From NCBI GenBank assembly GCA_001247695.2, contig LGRX02030515.1:1-43233 (forward strand): a stretch of DNA of 43,233 nt, written 5' to 3'. Below the pieces are notes generated by a model. It saw nothing but the letters and a program-made list of their open reading frames with translations, searched no databases and was not told where the DNA came from. The position numbers were made by a program, and so were the translations under genes. This document shows, in pieces, positions 19,234 through 27,638 of this stretch. The stretch comes from Cymbomonas tetramitiformis (Eukaryota; Chlorophyta; Pyramimonadophyceae; Pyramimonadales; Pyramimonadaceae). Positions within the stretch are counted from its first letter, which is position 1, and every line of letters starts with the position of its first letter.

Positions 19234-19867
19234 CTTCAGAGAAAAACATGCGAATCGTTTGCCCTTCATATCCGGCTGGAATTGGGTGCCCAGCTGGGTT
19301 TTGCGAAGTGTGAGGATGTTGAGCAAGTAGAGTTTCAATCTCTTTTGGTGTATGGTCACGTAATCCTCGTCCTCACTATCGCTGTCGATACTCGATAGTG
19401 AGAACCTGGCGATTGCTGATCCAGGTTGAAGGTAGCCCCCATTCTTTGATAAAAGCATGGGGCAGGTCCTTGGTGACCTCCACAATGGCCTCCAGAGTCT
19501 GGACCGCGCCAGAGATGTCCGCGATGTTCCTGGACAGCTCGTATTGCGAGGCCAGGCTCAAGTTGTAAAATGTCTCGGAGGACATGTAAATGTCGTACAG
19601 CTTGCCCACCTCCACGTGCTCCAGTAGAGGAGCTACGTCCTGTAGGGTTGCCCCAGCCATGAGCCTCCACCCAATGGCCATGAGAACGTCGCCAGGAGCA
19701 TCTCTAAAAGTGACTGATACCACGGGTTGCTTATCTTTGGTATGTGATAAGCTGCGTGATTTGCTTTCGCATATAGCAAAAACACGGAATTTAAGACTGG
19801 ATAGGTCCTCATCGTTCTCAAACTTAGTCTTCAGGGTGCCAAACCAAGTTTTGGAAAATTGAGACAT
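19234..19867 (-). pseudogene. Exon 1 of unknown gene, with two in-frame stops
   Basis: ATG at 19867 (MSQFSKTWFGTLKTKFE) opens a frame that runs to a tandem stop, TAG TGA, at 19373-19378. Directly after it the same frame resumes with HTPKEIETLLAQHPHTSQNP and GHPIPAGYEGQTIRMFFSEG and splices in phase into 19120. So the gene is interrupted by stops (pseudogene or readthrough) or contains a very short intron: GTTCTC...AAAGAG of 66 nt would remove the stops in frame, but its acceptor is weak. The stops lie in the stem of a perfect 10-bp hairpin. An upstream ATG at 19942 is in frame but gives a low-complexity Asn-rich start. The protein family is not recognised. Confidence 0.5.
19372..19402. repeat. 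Perfect 10-bp hairpin overlapping tandem stops
   Basis: CTCACTATCG (19372-19381) and CGATAGTGAG (19393-19402) form a perfect stem with an 11-nt loop. On the gene strand the second arm supplies both stop codons (TAG, TGA). Confidence 0.75.
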
Positions 19868-20750
19868 GTTGTTGTTGAAGTTAAAGTTGCTTTGATGTAT
19901 ATTTTTGAATTCAGAAATGATAACAATAAGAGTCGTTGGCAATTTATATGTTGATACATAGGGGCACTGTCACAAATTTAGATGAATGTGTGTGGCCATA
20001 ATGATCGCCAAATGTCGTCATCAAAGCATGCCAATTGTCAAATGTGTTACATTTGTAGCGTATCAACAATTATTTGCATTTTATATCAATTTGATGGTTG
20101 AAATTACCTTGAGCAAACTCTGATTTCATCAATTATTCATGTATCAATCGATGTGATTGGCCAAACAAATATGTTTCATTTTGAACCAAAGATGAAACGA
20201 AATTGTTCATCTTTCAAATCTCAAGCTGATTTCATAGTAATATGTTGTCAATTGCAATTGGTGAACAAACAAATCAAATCAAACTGTGTTGTACTATTCA
20301 AATCTCAAGATAGTTGTGATTCATTGTTTAAATATTCGATCATATTTGATAATTGATTGGTTGTAAATTTTGATGTGAAATTTGTCTTAGATATCGTGAG
20401 TGGTCTATGGTTAATAGACACTGAGAGGCCCACATGTGGACAGAGGGCATAAGGGGTTGTGGTGTGGTTGCACGTTGCAGTGTAAGGCGGGGCGAGGGGG
20501 TGGTCGTTAGGGGTGTGACAAGGAATAGTGGGGGACTTATTGGTATGGGGTTGATACAAGGTATGTCAGAAGAAAGAAAGAAAATGATGGATCGTGACTA
20601 TGATAAACCAAGTGACCAAATAAACACTGGACGTGCGGTAAGCGGTTAACTAGACCGCGGCGGTTATAAGATATAGGTTCGTGCACCCAAGCCCCACCCG
20701 GCCAATTGTGATCGAAGCATGCGATGGCATTGACCCCCCAATCATGCGCC
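19868..20750. other. Upstream/intergenic, AT-rich
   Basis: Upstream region of the minus-strand gene and spacer to the duplicated block. It contains motif-like repeats of CAAATCTCAAG/CAATTTG type but no supported gene. Confidence 0.35.
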
Positions 20751-22316
20751 CTCCTCCCCCGACCAAACATTCAGCATCCAACACCCCCCAACACATTTCA
20801 GTCCAGTGGGGAGAGGGCGAACCCCTTCTCCTCCCCCCAAAAATAAAAATGTAATGTAAGCGGCCATGGGCCCAGCTCATATGGTTCGACGTTCATGACA
20901 GTGTCATCAGCCTTCATTTTCGCAGATTTGCGTGTCACTGAGTCTCAATTCTCATGTCTGATGTGTCCTTGGCGACCACATCCAAATATTTAAACAGGTT
21001 TTATATTATAAATTATTTATTTTAAATTTATTATAATAAGCGTGACAGATCAAACAGCGACGCATGACGCTGACGATGATTATCAAAAAGCGTCATGCAT
21101 GATGGATGATGACATGACATCGAACGAAAGCGTCATGCATGATGACAACGATCAAGAAGCGTCTACACGATGACAGCGTCTACCAATGACAGCAAAGGGG
21201 CGACAACCAATGATTATGATTTCCCCCAAAACATTTATACACAAAAGTTTGACATAAAAAAAAAAACAGATTTTTCAAAGATGTGACAAACTCCCGCTTT
21301 ACTGTCGTGTCATGTCATGTCGTGTTACTGTCATAATTAAAAAGAGCGTGAGCCCAAAAAGCGTGACAGTCGAAAAGCGTAAAAGCGTCAAAGCGTCAAA
21401 GAATAAAATTTAATAAATAATAAGCCGTCGATTCCCCTACGGGTCACGGCCACCCCTGTGGGGGGGAGGGGAGGTTTTCCCCCACACACCCCCCCCCAAA
21501 AAAATGTGAGAAGCAGCTTGCTTTCCATCGGAGTTCGGCCAGCCCATACAGCTGACGTTCATGGTCGATTCTCCTACGGGTCACGGCCACGGTGGGGGAG
21601 GGGTCCCCCCCACCCCCAAAAAAATGTGAGAAGCGACTTGATTTTCAACGCGATACGGGCTCGGCCAGCCCATACTGTAGGGCTCTACTGTACAGCTGAC
21701 GTTCATGACATTGTCATCAACTTTCATTCTCGAAGCTTTACGCTTTACAGACTGCGTCTCATGTCATGTCATACGTCTAACGTCTTATGTGTCAATGTCC
21801 AGTCGACCACATCCAAATATTTATACCGTCAATAAAGTCTTCATCTTATTTTAAAATTAAATACGTCATATTAAAAATAATACTACAGTGTTAAGGTTAT
21901 ACAGTGCTAAGTTATATTTATAATCGACAGTCGTGACACTGTGCAATTCCAATAAAATTAAAAATATATATATTATATTCACCAATTAAATATAAAGAGG
22001 CTTTGTATTGAATATTCTAAATATCAAATTATATAATGCCGCGTGCGACACATACTTATCCACGACACAAGAATCGTTTCGCAGTTTTCATCTAAATATC
22101 AATTTTATATACTGCCGCGTGCGACACATACTTATCCACGACACACGAATCGTTTCGACGCTAAAGTGCGTAACAGGGGTTAAATTGAGTGGGTGTAACG
22201 CGTGACGCTCGAAAAGCGTCACGCTCGAAAAGCGTTACGCTCGAAAAGCGTGACACAAAGCAATGTTCGTTTTGGAATAGCTGGTTTTCGGCGAAATGAA
22301 CCTTTAAAATTTTATA
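20751..22316 (+). repeat. 1.6-kb tandem duplication, copy A
   Basis: This block is repeated at 22366-23995 with high identity, starting at CTCCTCCCCCGACCAAACAT and ending at CCTTTAAAATTTTATA. It contains a G/C-rich segment ending in CCCCCCAAAAATAAAAATG, many AGCGTGACA/GCGTCA-type motifs, two further C-rich segments (21440-21630), two copies of a 75-bp unit (22017-22165) and GTCACGCTCGAAAAGC-type 17-bp repeats (22199-22256). Its two halves are themselves related: GACGTTCATGACA...ACCACATCCAAATATTTA occurs near 20890-20990 and 21700-21825, so there is an older duplication of about 0.8 kb inside the younger one. No coding gene. Confidence 0.85.
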
Positions 22317-22352
22317 GGGGGTACGTGAACGTACAGGTGGGGAAAAATCCAA
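22313..22352. repeat. 40-bp dispersed repeat with palindrome, copy 2
   Basis: Identical to 18099-18138. It lies exactly at the junction between copies A and B of the 1.6-kb duplication and is absent at the end of copy B, so it may mark the recombination or insertion point. Confidence 0.85.
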
Positions 22353-23600
22353 TCCCCCATCCCCCCTCCTCCCCCGACCAAACATCCAGCATCCAACACC
22401 CCCCAACACATTTCAGTCCAGTGGGGAGAGGGCGAAGCCCTCCTCCTCTCCCCCCAAAAATAACAATGTAATGTAAGCGGCCATGGGCCCAGCTCATACG
22501 GTTCGACGTTCATGACAGTGTCATCAACCTTCATTTTCGCAGATTTGCGTGTCACTGAGTCTCAATTCTCATGTCTGATGTGTCCTTGGCGACCACATCC
22601 AAATATTTAAACAGGTTTTATATTATAAATTATTTATTTTAAATTTATTATAATAAGCGTGACAGATCAAACAGCGACGCATGACGCTGACGATGATTAT
22701 CAAAAAGCGTCATGCATGATGGATGATGACAGCGAACGAAAGCGTCATGCATGATGACAACGATCAAGAAGCGTCTACACGATGACAGCGTCTACCAATG
22801 ACAGCAAAGGGGCGACAACCAATGATTATGATTTCCCCCAAAACATTTATACACAATGTTTGACATAAAAAACCAGATTTTTCAAAGATGTGACAAATTC
22901 CCGCTTTACTGTCGTGTCACGTCATTTCATGTCGTGTTACTGTCATAAATAAAAAGAGCGTGAGCGCAAAAAGCGTGACAGTCGAAAAGCGTAAAAGCGT
23001 AAAAGCGTCAAAGAATAAAATTTAATAAATAATAAGCCGTCGATTCCCCAACGGGTCACGGCCACCCCTGTGGGGGGGAGGGGGGTTCTCCTCACCCCCC
23101 AAAAAAATGTGGCGACTTGCTTTCCATCGGAGTTCGGCCACCACCGGTGACGATCATGGTCGATTCCCCTACGGATCACGGCCACTCGGTGGGAGTCCCC
23201 CCACACCCCAAAAAAATGTGAGAATCGGCTTGATTTTCATCGCGATACGGGCTCGGCCAGCCCATACTGTACAGCTGACGTTCATGACATTGTCATCAAC
23301 TTTCATTCCCGAAGCTTTACGCTTTACAGACTGCGTCTCATGTATGTCATACGTCTAACGTCTTATGTGTCAATGTCCAGTCGACCATATCCAAATATTT
23401 ATACCGTCAATTAAGTCTTCGTCATATTTTAAAATTAATTTAGTCATATTAAAAATAATACTACAGTGTTAAGTTATACAGTGCTAAGTTATATTTATAA
23501 TCAACAGACGTGACACTGTACAATTCCAATAAAATTAAAAAAATATATATTATATATTATATTGACCAATTAAATATAAAGAGGCTTTGTATTGAATATT

Positions 23601-23830
23601 CTAAATATCAAATTTATATACTGCCGCGTGCGACACATACTTATCCACGACACACGAATCGTTTCGCAGTTTTCATCTAAATATCAAATTATATACTGCC
23701 GCGTGCGACACATACTTATCCACGACACAAGAATCGTTTCGCAGTTTTCATCTAAATATCAAATTATATACTGCCGCGTGCGACACATACTTATCCACGA
23801 CACACGAATCGTTTCGCAGTTTTCATCTAC
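23601..23830 (+). repeat. 75-bp minisatellite, three copies
   Basis: Units start CTAAATATCAAATT and contain TGCCGCGTGCGACACATAC and ACTTATCCACGACACACGAA. They repeat every 75-76 bp. Copy A of the large duplication has two units (22017 and 22092). The frame stays mostly open because 75 is divisible by three, but nothing indicates a gene. Confidence 0.85.
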
Positions 23831-23871
23831 GACGCTTAAGTGCGTAACAGGGGTTAAATTGAGTGGGTGTA

Positions 23872-23934
23872 ACGCGTACGCTCGAAAAGCATACGCGTCA
23901 CGCTCGAAAAGCGTGACGCTCGAAAAGCGTGACA
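23872..23934 (+). repeat. 17-bp AGCGTGACGCTCGAAA repeat
   Basis: Short tandem units of CACGCTCGAAAAGCGTG, each a small palindrome. They also occur at 22199-22256, and in looser form at 21345-21400 and 22960-23010. Confidence 0.75.
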
Positions 23935-23993
23935 CAAAGCAGTGTTCGTTTTGGAATAGCTGGTTTTCGGCGAAATGAACCTTTAAAAATTTA

Positions 23994-24202
23994 TACACAA
24001 AAGCGTGACATAAAAAACCGGATTTTTCAAAGAGGGGGACAATCTAAAGATTTTTCCCCAATACACAAATTTGTGACGTCATAAAACAGACTTTTTCAAA
24101 GAGGGGGACAATCTAAAGATTTTTCCCCAATACACAAAAGCGTGACATAAAAAACCGGATTTTTCAAAGAGGGGGACAATCTAAAGATTTTCCCCCAATA
24201 CT
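23994..24202 (+). repeat. 68-bp tandem repeat, three copies
   Basis: Units start near 23994, 24062 and 24131 (TACACAAAAGCGTGACATAA...CAAAGAGGGGGACAATC...). The middle copy differs at its start. They immediately precede the small open frame at 24204. Confidence 0.85.
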
Positions 24203-24203
24203 T

Positions 24204-24386
24204 ATGCCATCCATACGTGCTGGTATATATCGCGGCACATTTTTTAGCATCTTGTCTGTGGCACTCATCGCCTGTATATTTATAATGCCTGATTGGGTTC
24301 CGCACAAACAACGTGCACCCAAGCGGCGTTACGATGATTTACATCAGGGAGGAAGAAGAAATGGAGCTCAATATAGTCAGGTATAA
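24204..24386 (+). CDS. Small membrane-protein-like frame (60 aa)
   Basis: ATG at 24204 gives a short protein with one hydrophobic helix (FFSILSVALIACIFIM) followed by a strongly basic tail (HKQRAPKRRYDDLHQGGRR). This is the layout of a single-pass membrane miniprotein. It starts directly after the 68-bp repeats. Its stop codon TAA is the target-site duplication of the adjoining Harbinger-like MITE, so the present C-terminus may have been created by that insertion. Reality as a gene is uncertain. Confidence 0.35.
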   Translation: MPSIRAGIYRGTFFSILSVALIACIFIMPDWVPHKQRAPKRRYDDLHQGGRRNGAQYSQV

Positions 24387-25010
24387 GGCCCGTCGTTAGT
24401 CCTGGTTTGGGAATTTCGACGACATGTCGGTCTGTCGCGTTTTTTATCGCGGCGATTTGATTGGTTGAAAAATTCTGAAAAGCGACATGCCGACATGCGA
24501 CAGGGACGACATGATCTTTTTGGGGACGACATGATCTCTGCATGTCTTCGAAAACGAAAGATCATGTCGACCCCAAAAAGATCATGTCGTCCCATTTTGT
24601 CCTCTTTTTGTCGTCCTATGTCGCGTTATTTTAAAATCTATCGTTAGATCAAAACTTTTTTAAGGGCGCACAGGCATTTAATGTCGCGCATGTCGGTCAT
24701 GTCGGTTTTCGGGTTCCACGTCGGCAAAAAGACATGACCACGTAGGCAAAAAGACAGAGCTAACAGAAAATGGGGAAAGCGCAATAGTGAATCTAGCACG
24801 TGCGTTTCAACCATCAAGGCAGTTGTGCCACCCGATGGGGGGAAAGAAGTATAAATCCGGACGCCACGTAGACGGTGAATGTCGGTCGCGATGTCGGTTT
24901 TCCCCAAAAATTTCATCGTTAGTCCTGGTCACGCGACAGCGACATCCGACATCCGACATCCGACATCCGACATCGCGACAAAGTTCCCAAACCAGGACTA
25001 ACGACGGGCC
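24387..25010. mobile_element. Harbinger-like MITE with perfect 27-bp TIRs
   Basis: The ends 24387-24413 (GGCCCGTCGTTAGTCCTGGT...) and 24984-25010 are perfect 27-bp inverted repeats. TAA flanks both ends (24384-24386 and 25011-25013). Three-base TAA/TTA duplications and a G-rich start are characteristic of PIF/Harbinger elements. The 624-bp element lacks a transposase. Inside are many GACATG/CATGTC motifs, a long hairpin (24503-24593), an extra internal copy of TCGTTAGTCCTGGT (24916-24929) and a 9-bp repeat array, GACATCC (24941-24974). Non-autonomous and, given the perfect TIRs, recent. Confidence 0.88.
24503..24593. repeat. 34-bp stem cruciform inside MITE
   Basis: Arms 24503-24536 and 24560-24593 are reverse complements with a single mismatch, around a 23-nt loop. 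Each arm itself contains two direct GACGACATGATC-like copies. Confidence 0.85.
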
Positions 25011-25299
25011 TAAGACTTTTCGACGACTGTTCTTATTATACCGTGCTGGGATGCCCATCATACATGTACAGTGCATGCATCACTGAACTAATACGTTCGA
25101 TGTAAGAGATTGGTATTAGTTCAGTGCTAGTATTAGTTGAGTGATTGAACTAATAAATTATTAGTTCAGTCATTGAACTAATATTTATTAGTTCAGTGCA
25201 CTGAACTAATAAATTATTAGTTTAATCGGTGATGTAATAGTTTATTACTTTGGGCATTGAACTAAACAGACACGTGCGGTGAGATGTATCGATCATTCG

Positions 25300-25351
25300 A
25301 AAAGACCTCGTGACTCAAAAGTTATTCACGGTCAAGATACCCTATTATTTA
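25300..25351 (+). repeat. Displaced fragment of the 174-bp satellite
   Basis: These 52 bp match the junction between two units of the satellite at 29517-30598 (...AAAGACCTCGTGACTCAAAA... into ...CACGGTCAAGATACCC...). The fragment is therefore derived from a tandem array, or shows that the mobilised unit is phased across that junction. Confidence 0.85.
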
Positions 25352-25774
25352 GTTTATGAAGGAATTAAAGAAAGCAACAATATTGACGCTTGAAATCTGG
25401 CGGCAGGGTTGCGGCTGACATCCATCCGATTTCGACACGTGGAACTAATAAATTATTAGTTCAGTGCACTGAACTAATAACTTATTAGTTCCCGTTGAAC
25501 TAATATATTATTAGTTCAATAATATTTTCCAGAACTAATAATATATTAGTGTAATATTATTATAATAATAATAATAATATTATATATTATTATTATAATA
25601 TTATTATATTAATATAATAATATTAATATTATAATAATATATATTAATATTATATTATTATATTATATATATTTATATTATTATAATATAATAATATTAT
25701 ATTAATAATATATTATATTAATAATATAATAATAATATTACACTAATATAATAATATAATAATATAATATTTTA

Positions 25775-25814
25775 CCCTAAATAAACCCTAAACCCTAAAC
25801 CCTAAAACCCTAAA
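25775..25814 (-). repeat. Interstitial telomere-like tract (CCCTAAA)
   Basis: About five CCCTAAA-type repeats (with slips to CCCTAAAA and CCCTAAATAAA) occur in the middle of the AT-rich inverted repeat. CCCTAAA/TTTAGGG is the telomere repeat of land plants and many green algae. Confidence 0.8.
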
Positions 25815-26204
25815 TATATTATATTATATTAATAATATAATAATATATATATATCATTATAATATAATAATATTATATTACTATAATATAATAATATTAT
25901 TATATTATATATTATTATAATAATAATAATAATATATGTAATATTAGTGTAATATTATTGAACTAATAATATATTAGTTCAACGGGAACTAATAAATTAT
26001 TAGTTCAGTGCACTGAACTAATAATTTATTAGTTCTCACTACAAAGTATTAGTTCAGTGATATTTTTTTAAACTAATAATTAATTAGTTCAGTGATTATT
26101 GGTGGATGCACAGATTCGCGTATTAGTTCAGTGCTATATTAGTTCAGTGCTACCCTCCCGTCTCCGACGGAGGGCCCATGCGGCGTTTAAAGTGTGGTCG
26201 TCGT

Positions 26205-26573
26205 CGTCGTCACACTTTTGTGATCAGGTAGGTGGTCGCCAGGTTTTACGACATGTGACGCAGTTCGCAAAGCTCCCAGAATGAAAGTTGGTGACAGTGT
26301 CATGAGCGTTGGGAATTATACACAGGAGCGCGCAGAGCTCGAGCTCCCAGAGAGCAAGTTGGTGACATGACAGAGTGCAAGTTGGTGACAGTCTGAGACA
26401 GTGCCAGTGCAGTGCAGTGCAGTGTCACAGGACATGGTGACGATGACGCCCGCAAAGCGTTGTCGTTGTCGATGTCGTCGACACGTTGTGTTCAGATAGG
26501 TGGTCGCCAAGTTTCACGACATGTGACGCAGTCTGCAAAGCTCCTAGAGTGCAAGTTGGTGACACAGTCACCC
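26205..26573 (+). repeat. Roughly 100-bp duplication, 268-bp spacing
   Basis: Two diverged copies (26205-26305 and 26473-26573) share GGTGGTCGCCA, CGACATGTGACGCAGT and AAGTTGGTGACA. Between them, short GAGTGCAAGTTGGTGACA repeats and a CAGTG run occur. No gene. Confidence 0.7.
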
Positions 26574-26574
26574 A

Positions 26575-26790
26575 AAAAGAAAGTGTACTAACGGGGGTGT
26601 GGGGCGGAGCCATCGACTGATGGGAAAAAAAAGTGTACTAACGGGGTGTGGGGGGCGGAGCCCCATCACAGGCCGGAAAAAAAAAAGTGTACTTTCGGGG
26701 GGTGTGGGGGGAGCGGAGCCCCATACCATTTCGATCGGAAAAAAAAAGTGTACTTTCGGGGTGTGGGGGCGGAGCCCCCACTCGTTCGAG
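26575..26790 (+). repeat. Four G-rich hairpin repeats
   Basis: Units begin AAAAAGTGTACT at about 26581, 26631, 26685 and 26746, followed by GGGGTGTGGGGGCGGAGCCCC, a stem-loop (GGGG...CGGAG...CCCC). Spacing is 50, 54 and 61 bp. C-rich/A-rich segments of similar style occur in the 1.6-kb duplication. Confidence 0.8.
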
Positions 26791-26959
26791 CGCAAAAACG
26801 GACATAAATTGCAAAAACGGTCACGACTCTGCAAAAGCCGACACTGGCGCGTCGCGTCATACTGAACGAGTCATTCAACGATGAAGACGGACAGGTTTGG
26901 CGGCCCCGTCACAACCGCTGTGGTCAACGTTCCTCGGAATTCATGGTCACGAATTTCAG

Positions 26960-26996
26960 ATTCATGGTCATGAATTCTAAATTCATGACCATGAAT
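26960..26996. repeat. Perfect 17-bp palindrome
   Basis: ATTCATGGTCATGAATT (26960-26976) and its exact reverse complement (26980-26996) are separated by 3 bases. Flanking sequence repeats the GATTCATGGTC motif (26941 and 27001). Confidence 0.85.
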
Positions 26997-27297
26997 TTCT
27001 GATTCATGGTCGCGAATTTTTAGCTTTCGCGAATACTGCACGTCGGATCAACTTTACATTCGAGCGACACTGACCCAGAATCCCAGATTCGATCGCCGTC
27101 CCACGCAGAAATCGAACTTATCGCGAAATGTGTCAGTCCCATTTAGGCAACCTGTAACTTTAGGCAACCTTTAACGAACTGCTTGCTGGCTGCTGTTTTT
27201 TTCAATATAATATATCGACGTCGTAGTCGATAATATTCGTATTTTTGTAGTCGTTTTCCGTCCTTCCCGCCGTCCGTCCGTCCCTCCGTATATAAAT

Positions 27298-27351
27298 ATG
27301 GCTGATAATATTGTTGGAGAATGGGATAGCGCGCAAGGCGAAGCGGAAAGG
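27298..27351 (+). CDS. Exon 1 of frameshift-dependent unknown gene
   Basis: ATG at 27298 gives 18 codons (MADNIVGEWDSAQGEAER), followed by a donor, AGG/GTACGT. The acceptor CGGTGCAG ends at 27638, phase 0 on both sides, intron 287 nt. A TATATAAATA lies directly before the ATG. Without this exon the next ATG is at 27651, so the start choice rests on splice signals and phase. Confidence 0.5.
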
Positions 27352-27638
27352 GTACGTTGCGTGGTGTTGCCGTTGAAAATTGCTTGAAAGAAACATCATC
27401 CTTTGCAACGAGTTGTTTGCGGACCCAAGGTCGGAACTCTCGTTTGCATTCATACCATCGCCTGCGGATCTAAGATCGAGGCAGTTCATCCACTAAATAT
27501 ACCACCTGCGGACCTAAGGTCGAGGTGTGTTTGCCATGCTAGTGATAGGTCTTAGGGTTTTCTTTGAATATCGATGCTCCATGATGGGCGGAAGCGCTGC
27601 GCAAAATCTTAAAAATTACGGTTTGTTTTGCGGTGCAG

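Larger units (their letters stand above)
22366..23995 (+). repeat. 1.6-kb tandem duplication, copy B
   Basis: Second copy of 20751-22316, offset 1615 bp at the start. It differs mainly by having three instead of two copies of the 75-bp unit (starts at 23601, 23677 and 23752) and by small indels in the G/C-rich segments. Confidence 0.85.
25081..26133. repeat. AT-rich inverted-repeat block with telomere-like core
   Basis: The block starts CACTGAACTAATACG (25081-25095) and ends with its exact reverse complement (26119-26133). The motif GAACTAATAAATTATTAGTTC, itself nearly palindromic, recurs many times. Two 85-bp arms (25442-25526 and 25951-26035) are almost perfect inverted copies. Between them lies about 420 bp of (TAATAT)n sequence with a telomere-like tract. 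It may be a MITE with AT-rich interior, or a fold-back structure grown from repeat expansion. No clear target duplication. Confidence 0.7.

Noticed and set aside
20751..24202. Integrated viral genome suggested by AGCGTGACA motifs and the small membrane-protein frame
   Set aside because: No capsid, polymerase or packaging gene is present. The block is explained by tandem duplication.
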